This document shows positions 37,312 through 49,790 of a stretch of 64,000 bases of DNA, in pieces. A program made the position numbers and the translations under genes. The stretch comes from Botryosphaeria dothidea (Eukaryota > Ascomycota > Dothideomycetes > Botryosphaeriales > Botryosphaeriaceae). The stretch lies in contig WWBZ02000062.1 of the NCBI GenBank assembly GCA_011503125.2, forward strand, positions 1,054,001 through 1,118,000, in the 5' to 3' direction. Below the pieces are notes generated by a model. It made no database searches, was not told the DNA's origin, and saw only the letters and a list, made by a program, of their open reading frames with translations. How positions within the stretch are numbered: position 1 is the stretch's first letter; each line of letters opens with the position of its first letter.

Positions 37312-37843
37312 TGGTATGCTTTAGAGTGTGCATCTCATGCGCAGTTGCATGAACTATATTGACGTAAGCACGCACACCGCTTCTGTTCAGACAAACACGT
37401 CATTTCCCGCTTCCTTGTGACCACGGTAGCTTTTCCAAGGCAATCAAACACCAATACTTGACCCACCCAAACACATCTAGACCAGGATGATCCACACTCA
37501 CACAATAAATAAGAAGAATAGTCAGGCAAGGAAAAGATCTTTTATTCCTTTCTCCACCCTCCCTTTCTGTCCAACTCATTTGATCTTTTTGGTATCTCCA
37601 ACGCTAACCGCCACCAAAAATCTTTGCCAGCAATCGGCCAGCCTCCTTTTATACACTGAGTTCTTCCTTCCATAAATCACAAACGTAAGATGCTTTCCCA
37701 TCCCATAGATGAAATGTCAAGACGCCGGACTCCGTTGTGGCTTTTCAGGTCGCCATAAAAATTCCATGTAATTGCCGACGCACATGAGACAGTATTTCGT
37801 TATTCAATCCCGTTCTCTCTCAAACGTCCGCCACTGATGTTTT

Positions 37844-39388
37844 CTACTGCTGTCCCTCAGGCGGCGCCGTACCCGCGGCTTCCGGCTCCTTGAAACCATC
37901 TGCGGCGATCTGCTGGCCTTCGGCGGTGCCTTGCGCGGCGGGGTCGGTGGAGTTGAGGGCGGAGATGCCGTTCATGGTGACGTTGACAGCGCCGGCTTGG
38001 ACAAGCTATTGCAAATGATTAGCATCTATGATCACATCACACTTGACATGGAGGGACTGCTTACCGCTCTCCGCAGATCGTCAATGAGATCGTCAGGGTC
38101 CTCAATACCCACACACAGCCTAATAATATCCTCAGGCATGTTCCTCTCCGCACGCGTCTTGGCGTCAATACTGGCATGGCTCATGCGGCAGGGCATGCTG
38201 ATCAGCGAGTTCACGCAGCCGAAAGACACGGAAATAGCCCACAGCTTCGCGCTCTCGACAATGCGCTCGCTCAGCTCGACGTCACCAGTCTCGAACGACA
38301 GGACGGCGCCGGCGCCCCGCGCCATGCTCCAGTGAAGGTCGTATTGCGGGTGCGACTTGAGACCGGGGTAGCGCACGCGGAAGCCGGCGTCGTCCTGCAG
38401 GAACTCGGCGATGCGCTGGGCGTTGGATTGTTGCTTCTCCATGCGAACGCCGAGGGTCTTGATGCCACGCATGAGCAGCCAAGAGTCGAATGGCGAGAGA
38501 CCGCAGCCAGAGGCGTTGATGGTGAAGTAGAGTTTGTCGCCAAGGGCTGTATCGTTAACGGCCAACACACCTGCCATGACGTCGTGGTGACCGGACAGGT
38601 ACTTGGTACCGGATTCGTAGACGATATCGGCGCCGAGATCGAGCGGGTTCTGGAGGAGCGGGGAAAGCATGGTGTTGTCGACAGCCACGACAGCCGCCGG
38701 GTTGGCATTGTGAGCTGCCGACGCAATGGTGGGGATATCGACAATCTTGATTAGTGGGTTCGTAGGGGTCTCAAGGAGGACCATGGCGGTCTTTGGGCCA
38801 ACGACGGCCTGAACGGCGGCCGGATCGGTGGTGTCGACATGGTGCACGACGATGCCGCCGTTTGTCGAGAGGTACTTGAGGAGGCGGTTGGTACCGCCGT
38901 ACAGGTCGTCACCTGTCACGACCTCATCACCAGGCCGCAACAGACGAGTGATGACGTCCAGCGCACCCATGCCGGAGGAGACAACAAGAGCGCGCCGTGC
39001 GCTCATGATCTTGGCGAGGTGTCGCTCGAGGTGGGAACGTGTGGGGTTGCCGGAGCGTGTGTAGTCATACTCACCGCCGCCGCTGCCGGAGTCTTGCTTG
39101 AACGTCGCAGTCTGGAAGACGAATACAATCAGTACGTATTTTCACTTTATCCCGTGAAGCGCCAGTGTCAGCGCAGCTCAAGAGCCTTACCTGGTAAATT
39201 GGTGTGCTTGAGGCATTGTACTGATCGCTGCTCTCTGTGTAAACCAACTCCGTCGCAAGAGCGTATTTGCGGCCAGTGTGCGGGCTGCTGGGTGCTGGAC
39301 TGGGCGGCAGGTTGTGGCCATCAAGGTCGACGGTCTGCATAGCCTTGCCTAAAGGACCTTTCTTAGGGCCGTCGTTTGGTGCGGACAT
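37844..39388 (-). CDS. Cystathionine beta-lyase (trans-sulfuration, PLP)
   Basis: Cleaves cystathionine to homocysteine, ammonia and pyruvate in methionine synthesis. Exons 39388-39191, 39111-38065 and 38005-37844 give 468 residues. Conserved blocks are YDYTRSGNPTR (bridging residues to PLP), SSGMGALDV, the cofactor Asp in VVAVDNTMLSP, and Lys236 in SGTKYLSGHHDV. The C-terminal core ends RLCVGIEDPDDLIDDLRRA. The last exon adds a Gln/Ala/Gly-rich tail (QIAADGFKEPEAAGTAPPEG) without known function. The frame is open for 83 more codons upstream of the chosen ATG, but that part is low-complexity and lacks a clear targeting peptide. The related cystathionine gamma-synthase is less likely because fungal forms are longer with a different N-terminus. 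Confidence 0.9.
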
Positions 39389-40297
39389 TGTGTGCGGGCG
39401 GGCGGAAGAGGAAGGCTGAGGTTTTGGACTCGGCGCTGGTGGCGGGAACACGGGTGGGAAAGGGCGATGAGGCGGCGAAATATATGGCCTCAATTGATGG
39501 AGTGAGAGAGGTTGTGGAGTGGCGCGGTGAAATGTGCGGTGAGAATTGGAGGTTTTGTTGGAGAAACGGCGAGCAGCAGATTGGAGGGAGGGTCTTCGGA
39601 AGCTGCAGGTACGTTGCCGGCCTGGGGTGGAGCACAAACCGTGGGGTGCCAGCCCGAAGACTCATTCTTTGCGATGGCGTCAGATCCTGCGCCGCTCATT
39701 CGCTCCGAAGTCGGTCGGCCGCGGCGCTCGCAAAGTCGTGGCCGCTGAATTTCCACCGGCGCGATCCTGATGCACTTTGAGTAACATTGCTACTGACAAA
39801 TATGTACCGCGATGACACATGCGCCCTGTGGATTGCTCTGTCGGGGTTGCACAATTGGCAAGATGACAGCACAGATGATTTTCCCTGCTCAATCCAGTGT
39901 GATCGTGCAGAGCCGGGAACAAGAGTCACAAGTTCTGGATTATGACTACGCGTTTCTGACACACCTGGGAGCTGCAGTGCTGACAATTCCAGTTACAGTG
40001 AGTAGATTGTGGTATTTTGGACAGAAATTTGCGGGCATTCCCAGTATTGTCTGACTGTTGCAAAGTTCAAGCATAAAAGGTAAAAGACACAGTAGATTTA
40101 GACTCGAATGCTACTGCAGTGCAGACTTTTTACTACAAACTCCATACCCTTCCTCATCCAATCCATCCAAATGCGCCGATCCTGCTAGTTCTGCATACGA
40201 AGCATGAGAAGGATATGTGCCGTGCCCAATAATTGGTAGGCCGGGAATATAAAGATGAGAACATCAGAAAGCGGTATGATGAAATCCAACACCTTAA
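39389..40297. other. Intergenic between two convergent/tandem genes
   Basis: Upstream leader of the cystathionine beta-lyase and 3' flank of the WD40-type gene. No gene recognised. Confidence 0.45.
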
Positions 40298-42492
40298 TCA
40301 TCTTGGTTGCACAGCACCCCATCCCTTCCTGCCTCGCACGTCAATTTCGAACTCAAAAATTCCCTCCTCAGTACCGGCATACAGCTTCCTTCCATCTTCA
40401 CTCATTGCGAGTCCGGCGGTTCTGACGCCAAATGCTGGATTCCACCGACCTGCCATGCCGACCCGTCGTTGTAGGCCGATCACGCCGTAGTCGTCGAAGC
40501 CCCGAGATGCAGTCTGCATGTTGCGCACACGCTCACGCGCCCGTGCCAACTGCCTAAGCCGGCCCATTTCATAAAGAGGGTCCATGGTGCGCGGCGCTGA
40601 TGTATTGTTGCTGGTGCTACCACTCGGGCGAGAAGAGGTTGGCTCAGGGCTGGTTGCCATGGCGGCCTCAATCGTTCGCCAAGCTTCTGAAGAGTTCATT
40701 ATGCTCCTGGCCACCGTGTTCGATGAAGACCGGTTTGAATCATCGTTTGCGCTGCTGCCGATGGTGAGGACAACGGACGCTTGTCGATGCGGAGGATGTG
40801 GGGGAACATACGAGCCACTCTCACGTTCGCGCTCGCTGCGGTCGCGGAGAAAATCTCTGAGTGATCCGAGAGACGGGAGAGCAACATTTCTACCTTCACT
40901 GCTTCTGTTCCCTGCCAGGGACGGGAAGCTTTCCGTCGAGAGTTCTGACCTCTGCTGTCTTGATTCGCCCGTTGAGTAGTTGATGCTACGGGGGATTGAT
41001 GCAATCCGCTCTCGTTCGCGCTGCACTATGTCCCGGTGCTCTCTAGTTCGTAGTGCATCGAGTATAGAGCGCTCTTGTGCTGTTAAGCCGTGCGGGTCAT
41101 TATCCGACTCGACGACTCCAGCATGTCGCCTTCGCTGGAGGACTGCGCTCATGAACTCACCGACGACTTCGAGCGCTGCCGAAGTATCATTTGCTGCCGA
41201 CGCCAATGCTCGTCTGTGTCTGTTGATGAGGTCTTGCTCTTGAGTCAATTCTGACTCCAGACGCGCGATTTCTCGGTTCCGCTCACTGCTCGAAGATTCC
41301 CCAGCCTCTTCTATATCCACGAGAGGTGTTTCAATCCTGATAACGCTGTCTTCCTTTGGATCCAGTGCCAAGACCTGTCGTGCTAGAAGACCCGCTCGCA
41401 GATCAGCAATACAGACTCGTGCCTGGTCCTCAGCCCAAATCAAGAGGTCCCATGGTTGGGGTGAAAAGACCATTGTGCGCACCGCACCCGGGCCATGAGT
41501 AGTATCTGGGCGTGTTGAGCGGATGACTTGCACAATTGCATCCTCACCAAATTCGCTACTTGTCAGGAGGTCCGTGTCGAAGACGGAAATGTAACCGCAT
41601 TCCGAACCGACCGCGCAAAGCTTCCCTGAGGGCGACCAAGCGGTAGTGAAATAGCCTGTTGTGGCCGAGTTTGGCGGAACATGTAATTGCGCGACACAGA
41701 TGTTGGTCCAGTCGGAATGGCCTGCTCCGGCTCTCGAATCCGTTTTCGCGGTGTGTGATCTATCCCTGGACCGAGCACGTTCAAAGAAGAAGGCTTGGTG
41801 ATAATCGCCTACGGCAACCATCATATTTCCATCCGGCGATATTGTGGCATGGTTCATCGGGAAGGGCAGGTCCAGCACGGCTTCCTCTAGTCCATGTGTT
41901 AGACAGTAGATACGAACGGTCTTGTCGTTGTTCGTGAGGACTGCGACTACCTCATCCTCTCCGCTTTCCTCCTCGCTAGCAAGCTTGTGGATGGATATTG
42001 AATTCACAATCTCTTCGCCTATTCTCTCCAATTTCACGGATGGTGATGTAGAGGCGGCGGACGGGCGGCCAAGCGGACGGGTACCAAGATCGAGCGGCAG
42101 GAGAGCGTCGACATCTGCTGCCACGGAGGCGGCACCATCGAGCTTGATTGCAGCAAAGTGACCCTCATCCTCGCCACCACAGCAAAGCCAGCCATGTCCT
42201 GACGCGGTACATCGTGTCTCGAATGGGAGGGTTGCGATGTGGGTACGCTTCTGGGTGGAGGTATTGAGAGCGAAAACGTCGGTACCGCTGGCGTAGTAGA
42301 GCACGTCCTGGCCCTCGCAGCTTATGTAGTGGCGAAGCTGATAGTGGGCGACGGGTATCGAAAGAGGGTAAAGGGTCTTGAGCGGGAGGACAAGGGAGTC
42401 TGTTTCGCGGAAGCTGCACAGGGAGCAATCAGTGCGGGTCGTAAGCGCGTCAGGAGCAGCGCAGCGACTCACAGGTACTCGTCGACGGCCAT
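40298..42492 (-). CDS. WD40-type beta-propeller protein with DUF2415-like segment
   Basis: Exons 42492-42473 and 42413-40298 give 711 residues. The start is set by a 20-base first exon (MAVDEYL) joined through a canonical 59-base intron; the frame upstream of exon 2 lacks this. The N-terminal half reads as degenerate WD repeats (for example GHGWLCCGGEDEGHFAAIKLD, then MNHATISPDGNMMVAVG and TTAWSPSGKLCAVGSE). A segment near residue 328 (DLLIWAEDQARVCIADLR) resembles the short DUF2415 motif of fungal WD40 proteins. Residues roughly 400-650 are Ser/Arg-rich and probably disordered. The C-terminus returns to a propeller-like blade (AMSEDGRKLYAGTEEGIFEF). Likely a scaffold; partners unknown. Confidence 0.82.
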
Positions 42493-43246
42493 TATCGAAT
42501 ACTGGTGATTCAGATGCAGGCGTGGAACATGGTCGTGGGGGAGCTGCGGAGTTTCTGGAGTTGCATCAGGCACGCATGAGCCGGCGACCGCTCATACGTC
42601 ACCCAGCTCGGCGGACGTAGTGGCAGGCTTGAGCTGGCGGCGAGTCACAGCGGCGCAGGAAGGCAGTGGTTCAATAAAGCAAAGTGGATGCACGCAGAAC
42701 GTGACGGAAGTGCCCGAGAGTGCAGCGAGGATGATGTATTGTTCACGCAGGAGCTTCGCGGACAGGGCGAGGCGAGCGATCTGGACGAGCGAAGTGAAGT
42801 GAGCGCATCTGGGCTCTTTCGCCGCCGCACGAGTCGCGCCCCGCCAAGAAAGCACGTGAATGTGCCTCCTCTGCATCTTTTTTGACGGGGAGCGCGATGC
42901 ACGCTGCGGAAAGGCGTGCGCATGCCTCAACGAGGATTTCTCGGGCGCGACGGGTTTCGCGCTGCGCGCGGCGGCGAACTTGGGTCTTTGCATCATCCGC
43001 GTCGAGCTTTTTTCCCGCGGCAATTGGCCACTCGGCGCCCCGGAGCTGCGCGTGCACAGGGTTTGGCGCACTGACTAGCGCGGCGTAGAAGAGCTTCGAA
43101 TGCTCAACTTTTTCTCTCAGGCCTCGTCCATTCTTCATCATCACCACCATCCATTTAATACCCAACCTGTCCCTCTCCATCCCCGTACTCTTCCCGTCAC
43201 TACCCGCTGCTTGCGACGACCTCTTCGCTGAGCGCTCACGTCCACA
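42493..43246. promoter_or_regulatory. Divergent promoter of WD40 gene and mitochondrial Hsp70
   Basis: About 750 bases between two head-to-head starts. The right 170 bases are pyrimidine-rich. I looked for a heat-shock element of alternating GAA/TTC units and found no convincing three-unit site. Confidence 0.45.
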
Positions 43247-43897
43247 ATGCTGTCCTCGAGGCTATCTAGAACTGTAAGCTTGCGCTGAGCTCATGACGCC
43301 AGAGACCACCAACTAACACCTGCGCCAGTTCCTGCCCCGGGCCTCTGCCCTTAGCCGCGCCTCTCCTCTCACTAAGACTCCTCTTGGCTCGTCGTTTGTG
43401 AGACGTTATGCGGATGAGTCGACGGAGAAAGTCAAGGGCCAGGTCATTGGTATTGACCTGGGTACCACCAACTCCGCCGTCGCTGTGATGGAGGGCAAGC
43501 AGCCGCGCATCATCGAGAACTCTGAGGGTATGTTTTCAATGGGATCGCGTAAGCCTTCGCAATCAATTTTGCTAACATTGGCGCCGCAGGTACCCGTACT
43601 ACTCCTTCCGTCGTCGCTTTCACCAAGGACGGCGAGCGTCTCGTCGGTGTTGCCGCCAAGCGCCAGGCCGTTGTCAACCCCGAGAACACTCTCTTCGCCA
43701 CTAAGCGTTTGATCGGACGCAAGTTTACCGACGCCGAGGTTCAGCGTGATATTGCCCAGGTCCCTTACAAGATCGTCCAGCACAGCAACGGCGATGCTTG
43801 GCTCGAGGCCCAGGGCCAGAAGTACTCGCCTTCTCAGATCGGTGGCTTCGTTCTCGGCAAGATGAAGGAGACCGCCGAAGCTTATCTTAGCAAGAAC

Positions 43898-43956
<59 letters not shown>

Positions 43957-45385
43957 TAAGGATGCCGGTCAGATCTCTGGTCTGAACGTCCTCCGTGTCG
44001 TCAACGAGCCCACTGCGGCCGCTCTTGCTTACGGTCTGGAGAAGGAGCAGGACCGCGTCATTGCTGTCTACGATCTTGGTGGTGGTACTTTCGATATCTC
44101 CATTCTTGAGATTCAGAACGGTGTCTTTGAGGTCAAGTCCACCAACGGTGACACTCACCTCGGTGGTGAGGATTTCGATATCACCCTCGTCCGCCACCTC
44201 GTCCAGCAGTTCAAGAAGGAGCAGGGCATTGACCTCTCCAACGACCGCATGGCCATCCAGCGTATCCGTGAGGCCGCTGAGAAGGCTAAGATCGAGCTGT
44301 CCTCTTCGCTCTCCACCGACATCAACCTTCCCTTCATCACTGCCGACGCTTCCGGCCCCAAGCACATCAACACCAAGCTCACTCGTGCCCAGCTTGAGGG
44401 CCTGGTTGATCCCCTCATCAGCCGCACCGTTGAGCCCGTCCGCAAGGCCCTGAAGGATGCCAACCTCCAGTCCAAGGACATTCAGGATGTCATCCTTGTC
44501 GGTGGTATGACCCGTATGCCCAAGGTCACTGAGTCTGTCAAGAACATCTTCGGCCGTGATCCCGCCAAGTCCGTCAACCCCGATGAGGCTGTTGCCATTG
44601 GTGCTGCTATCCAGGGTGCTGTTCTGTCCGGTGAGGTCACTGACGTCCTTCTTCTCGACGTCACCCCTCTTTCTCTCGGTATCGAGACTCTCGGCGGTGT
44701 TTTCACCCGTCTGATCAACCGCAACACCACCATCCCCACCAAGAAGTCCCAGGTCTTCTCCACCGCTGCCGACTTCCAGTCTGCTGTTGAGATCAAGGTC
44801 TACCAGGGTGAGCGTGAGCTCGTCCGCGACAACAAGCTTCTCGGCAACTTCCAGCTCGTTGGCATTCCTCCTGCGCACCGTGGTGTTCCTCAGATTGAGG
44901 TCACCTTCGACATTGACGCCGACTCTATCGTCCACGTCCACGCCAAGGATAAGTCCACCAACAAGGATCAGTCCATCACCATTGCTTCCGGCTCCGGTCT
45001 TTCTGACTCTGAGATCGAGAACATGGTTCAGGATGCCGAGCGCTACCAGGAGGAGGACAAGGAGCGCAAGGCCGCCATTGAGGCTGCCAACCGCGCTGAC
45101 TCTGTCCTGAACGATACCGAGAAGGCCCTCAAGGAATTCGAGGACCGCCTCGACAAGACCGAGGCTAGCAAGATCCGCGAGAAGATTGACTCTCTTCGTG
45201 AGTTTGTCACCAAGAGCCAGGCTGGTGAGGGTTCCGCCACCGCCCAGGAGCTCAAGGAAAAGACCGATGAGCTCCAGTCCGCCTCCCTCACTTTGTTCGA
45301 CCAGATGCACAAAGCTCGCTCCGAGCAACAGGGTGAGCAGCAGCAGCAGCAGCAGCAGCAGGGTGAGGGCGAGAAGAAAGAGTAA
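43247..45385 (+). CDS. SSC1: Mitochondrial Hsp70 chaperone (Ssc1-type)
   Basis: Matrix ATP-dependent chaperone that drives protein import and folding. Exons 43247-43273, 43329-43527 and 43590-45385 give 673 residues. The first 36 residues form an Arg/Ser-rich targeting peptide ([20 protein letters not shown], ending FVRRYA). The nucleotide-binding domain shows [11 protein letters not shown] (50-60) and [10 protein letters not shown] (237-246). The interdomain linker [13 protein letters not shown] starts near residue 427. The C-terminal lid ends in a short Gln run and EGEKKE rather than the EEVD of cytosolic forms. [13 protein letters not shown] and the DnaK-like linker also support the mitochondrial, not cytosolic, type. 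Strong codon bias indicates high expression. Confidence 0.97.
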
Positions 45386-46614
45386 AAAGCTCGTTTTGAT
45401 TTACGCCTTCTTTCCTTCTCTTTAAACTGTTAGTTGTGCGCGTCTAGAAAAGCGATCTTGCATATCCCGGGTCGGTTCGAGCGGAGCGTTTCCTTTTTAC
45501 GCTGCTCCCTTGTAGAATATCCTCTTTCATCATTTTCTGTATTAAATCTCTCATATCCTCTGTTGACGCCGTCAAAAACTCACCTTTTCGGGAACGTTGG
45601 GAGGGTGGAGTAAGGGTTAGGACTTCGGGCGCGACTAAAAGTCGTCATGATTTTTTCTTCTCTTTTGGTTCATTCAGGCGCATGACATGCGTGGCAGCGC
45701 CAAAAAGACGGAGGAGATCTTGTGTGTTCTGTAGGATTGAAACGACGTATAATGAAAATTCTCCTCTCAATCCATCCAATGCTTGCTGGATTTCCTACTC
45801 GTACATCCCGCTCAACCTAGGGTACGTTTCGCAGTGATGAGGCAAAGGGTGAGTCGGTGCCGCTGCCATGGCCGTAGCTGGCAACGTATGAGTCGCAAAT
45901 GCTTCATGGCTTATCAAGCGGGATGAGATTCAATATAGGCTTTAGGGGTACATAATTTAACTAAGGTGAGATAGAATCATGGCGAACGCCTCGCGTCGTA
46001 GAAGCCCCGACCTCCCGTTGCCGGCTTTGTGACCCCTGACCCACAAGCGAAGACCGCGCTTTATCGGCTGGTCTGGACTCTAAATATTGTCGATGTCTCC
46101 GATCTTCCTGTCGACCTTCGAACCTTTTCCGTTCCTTGCTGGTCCAAAAATCATGATCCGGAGTTTTGAGGTGTGAATAGATCTCGGTGCTAACGTCTGC
46201 CATTCCTTTTGGGTATCTTGCCCGGTCCGCTCATTATCATTGCCGCGCGTTCCTTTCTTTTCCTTTTTTCCTTCACCCTTGGCTACTCCGCTCCTCGCGA
46301 TCTGAGCCAAATTTTTGATTGTCGCTCGTTACTCACTTCGTTGCTTCGCACTGTGCATTAGGTTGCTTCACGAGGAGGTGATTTTCGTGTTGTTCTTTCT
46401 CTCGGCTATCATTGGTCGACATCCCTCTTCTCTTCCCCTTCTCGGCAATCATCGACCGACTTGGGTTTTTATTCTTTTCTGCTCGTCGTCTTTTTCTTCT
46501 TTCTTCTTTCTCTCTCTGTGTCGCGTTTCGCCTGCCCGCTCTCTACCGTCGTTCCTTTGCTTCCTGGATCCCTCCGTCGCTTTCCCAGAAGACCGCCACC
46601 ACACCACACCAACG
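45386..46614. other. Hsp70 3' flank and long CT-rich leader of DUF7918 copy 1
   Basis: From about 46,200 to 46,610 the forward strand is strongly pyrimidine-rich (repeated TTTCTTCT-like runs), typical of a fungal promoter/5' leader. No separate gene seen. Confidence 0.5.
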
Positions 46615-47517
46615 ATGGCCGTGCTTCCCGACCGCCCGGGCATCGAAGTCTCCGTCCGAATCAGCCCCCACGGCGCTGTCATGTCCCCGAAATCACCGCC
46701 GCCGACACCATGCGCCGAGTATCCCGCTCCTGACGTCCCGGACAAGCCGAACCGCACCACCAAGTACATCGAAGCCCTCTCTGACGCGGACTTTTCCATC
46801 GTCATCAAGTTTACCGCACGAAACTCCGATTTGCGGGACTACAGTTTGGGGCTGTGCATATACGTGGACGGGACGAGGGTGCAAGGAAGCGTCATCGACT
46901 TGAAGGGACATCAATTCGCGAGGGAGTGCTGGTACGTTTGCGACGGGGCGATGGGCTGGGAAGAGGGGAGGTGGGTGCAGAGGGCACTGCGGTTCAGGCG
47001 GTTGAGTGTCGGTGAGTGTGGCTACTCGCTGTTTCCTTCTTCCAGAACTTTTTTTTGACGACGGGTAGACCAGAATGCACGAGAGAGCCTGTATCAGACG
47101 CAGTTTGAGAGGGTGCAGTGTTTGGGAGAGATCAAGGCGCGGTTTTACCGCGTGCAGGAGGTGGGCAGGATATTGAATCGGGATTGCCCGAGTCCGACGA
47201 GTCCGACAGGGTTGGTGAAGTTTGGGAAGGTGGCGGAGAAGGCGTTGGCAGGGAAGGCGGTGAGCCATCAGGCGTGGTGAGTTTTGTTCCCAGAAGACTT
47301 GGGGTCACAATGGAGATGCTGACAACGGAATAGTACGGGGAATGTGAAAAGAACGTTCGGAAGGTGCGGAAGAGTCTTGACGGAACAGATCGATCCGACA
47401 GATGAGCCGTGGGCGGAATTTACCTTCAGGTATCGGTCAGAGGATGTGCTGAGCGCAGAAGGCATCTTCCCAAGCTCGCCACCACCGGCTACGACGTTCG
47501 ATTTCTTAGATGGGTGA
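46615..47517 (+). CDS. DUF7918-like protein, tandem copy 1 (short form)
   Basis: Exons 46615-47011, 47069-47276 and 47334-47517 give 262 residues. Family blocks shared with the three downstream copies are MAVLPDRPGIEVSV at the start, TKYIEALSDADFSI, LCIYVDGTRVQGS, CLGEIKARFY, EKALAGKAVSHQ and FTFRYRSEDVL. The protein stops soon after the last block (PATTFDFLDG) and lacks the basic, Lys/Glu-rich tail of copies 2-4. Function of the family is unknown; it is common in filamentous fungi and often multi-copy. Assignment to DUF7918 is from memory of its RYIEA.SG..F core. The frame is clean, so this copy is probably functional. Confidence 0.8.
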
Positions 47518-48592
47518 TGTAGGGAGCATAGAGTAGAGGAAAAGCAAATCATCAGGAACATCAATATCCGCCACAGTGCATTGCAGGTGAGAGACCTTGC
47601 CAGGAGGCAACTCCGTGTCCAAAAGCTGATAATTCGGGTACAGGATTCTAGTGGTGAATGTTGAAGGCTTAGCCCGTAAGCGCTGAAATGAAGAATGAAA
47701 CTGATACTATCACAATTTCAAGAAGCCAACCAGACTCCTCGCCAAAAAATCCAATGCAACCTTACAAACGTCCAAATCTTGAGCGGCACACAAGCAGTTT
47801 CACAGACAGACTCTCGGACTACCTTGGGTGTGACTGGATGTCTTCTTATCGTGAAAAAATAGGAACAGCAAGCCAGAAGTTCCTGCCAATACTATGTTGA
47901 CCGATTCTGGGGACCAATCTTTTATACTACACGTTCGAGCACGCGCATTCGGTCCCCGTAGCACGCCTTGCTTCTACAACAGGGTGATCTACAAGTCGAG
48001 CTGTCTGATTCCCTTACTAGCATATCAACATGCAAGATAAAGTATGCTAGATCGTTCATCAAAAGCAGATCTCATGAGAGAAAGCGCGGGGCGCGCGCAC
48101 TGGACTGTTCTTGGCAAGTGTCTTGGGCCCGCGGAAGGTGCATCTTCCGAAAGTGATGAACCCGCGTCAAGAGCACATGCCCAAGTACGACAGCGACGCG
48201 GGTTCGTCACTCTTCCTGGCCAAATTAAACCCTCGGCACACTCTCCAGCTTTTCAGCCTCACTACTCGTACCGATCATTGGGCCTGCCCTAGCGCCTTGC
48301 GGACTCTGCGCCCTCTCAGACGCTTTGCCTTGGGTTGCCTCTCCCGCCCTGGCTTCCATCGAGAGAGCAGTTTCGACGAGATCAACAGAAGACTCTCGTT
48401 CTTCAGGCCCGACGTGACTCCTTGCGGGGTTCTGACCACCTTTCACCGTGAAGCAGCAACTCAATCCGCATCGGCTCTTCCGTCAACTTCACTCCATATC
48501 AACCTAGCCAACCGTCTATCTTCTTCCAATTCTCAACTCTCTCGCCACATACACCTCTGGAATGCAGGACTAAGGCAACATTCGGAGTGAAA
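47518..48592. other. Spacer between DUF7918-like copies 1 and 2
   Basis: About 1.1 kb with no recognisable gene; the last 350 bases are probably the promoter and C/T-rich leader of copy 2. Confidence 0.45.
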
Positions 48593-49790
48593 ATGGCCAT
48601 CCTCACTAGTATACCGGGCCTAGACGCAGAGGTCAGAGTGGATGGTGTGCACGCCATGGAGTACACGAATGAGGTAGAAGAAGAAGACGCGGCGACGACT
48701 ACCATCCGATATATCGAGTCGATATTCGGTGCAAAATTCTCAACTCACTGCACCTGCACGGAAGCTTTCAACCACGGCGAGGAGGATGTCTTCGTGACCT
48801 TCCACGTCGATGGTCAGAAGATTCATGGAAAATCCTTCAGACATCCACTTGTGCGAGCTAAAAGAAAGCCTCTCACAATCGAGGTCACTGGATTGCGCAC
48901 CAAAAAGAACGGGGAATCGACAATGAGGCGTCTGATGTTCTCAGACATTGACATAGGTAACGGCAATCGTCATATCGCTTTCAACATATCATGTCTGGCA
49001 TATTTTATGTTTCTGTTCTGGACATTTATTAGCTAATGAGTCTCCTTGCTTTCCACAGATGAGGATAACAGTGAACTTGCCGGAGACCAGCCTGAGACCA
49101 AGCTGCGATCTTTGGGAGAAATCAGCCTGCAGTTTTACAAGGGCAAGAGGGGAGGTTTGAAACGCGCCGTCTCGCGTTCATCCGAAAAAGTCGCCAAAAA
49201 AGTCAACAAGATTCCAGAGAAGGCATTAAAAGGACCCGCGGTTTCTCATTCAGTTGGGTATGTCGGGGTCGTTAAAGCAATACTGAAATACACTCACACG
49301 TACAAAGCGTCGGAGAAGCTAAGCCCACGCGACCGTGGCATACCCGGAGCTTCAACCGGAAAGATGGAGGAAGGCCGTTTGCCACTATGACCTACCGATA
49401 TAGCTCCAAAGCAGCGGTGCAGAAAGAGCATATCATTCCAAGAACGCCATTCTCGACACCTCTCAAAGATCGTCCTCTTGAAACAATGACACCCGATGAG
49501 CTCCGCGAGGAGCTCCGCCGTCACAGGGTGTGTTGCCGATGAACATATAAGATTTCTTTTGGAATTCTCTGACTTTGCAATTGTAGGAGGATCAAGCTAG
49601 ACGGCCCGTGATCAAGCAAGAGATCAACCCCGCGATCAAACAGGAAATCAAGCAGGAGAGCTTTCTGGGTCAGACTGGCATTGTCAGCTTGGATGACGAG
49701 GATACCGACATTGAAGCTGTCAGTGTTCGCCCTCGAAAGCGTCAACGCACTACACGACCTGCTGAAGTCATTGAGCTCCTCGATGATTAA
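48593..49790 (+). CDS. DUF7918-like protein, tandem copy 2 (full length)
   Basis: Exons 48593-48956, 49059-49257, 49308-49527 and 49587-49790 give 328 residues. Shared blocks are MAILTSIPGLDAEVRVDG, IRYIESIFGAKFSTH, VTFHVDGQKIHG, RSLGEISLQFYKG, EKALKGPAVSHS and MTYRYSSKAAVQKEHIIPRT. The last exon encodes a tail with three IKQE units (VIKQEINPAIKQEIKQES), matching the psi-K-x-E SUMO-acceptor pattern. It continues with IVSLDDEDTD, a basic RPRKRQRTTR and a terminal EVIELLDD. The two hydrophobic-plus-acidic motifs resemble SUMO-interaction motifs; the basic run resembles a nuclear localisation signal. These are pattern matches, not evidence of modification. All splice sites are intact, making this the best-preserved long copy. 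Confidence 0.82.

Larger units (their letters stand above)
35727..37843. other. 2.1-kb AT-richer intergenic stretch
   Basis: Noticeably lower GC than the flanking genes. It holds a run of 27 cytosines at 37285-37311 and one weak two-exon candidate at 36526-37259. No transposon ends or terminal repeats were recognised. Confidence 0.45.

Noticed and set aside
35727..37843. Transposon remnant in the AT-rich gap
   Set aside because: No transposase fragment, terminal repeats or target-site duplication could be found.
43080..43246. Possible heat-shock element before Hsp70
   Set aside because: Only isolated GAA/TTC units; spacing does not fit three alternating 5-base units.
43406..45328. 640-codon reverse-strand frame opposite Hsp70
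   Set aside because: Antisense shadow of a highly codon-biased gene; the translation is Leu/Gly/Asp-repetitive with no domain.
45470..45490. tRNA-like B-box (GGTTCGA) after Hsp70
   Set aside because: No matching A-box or cloverleaf arms nearby.
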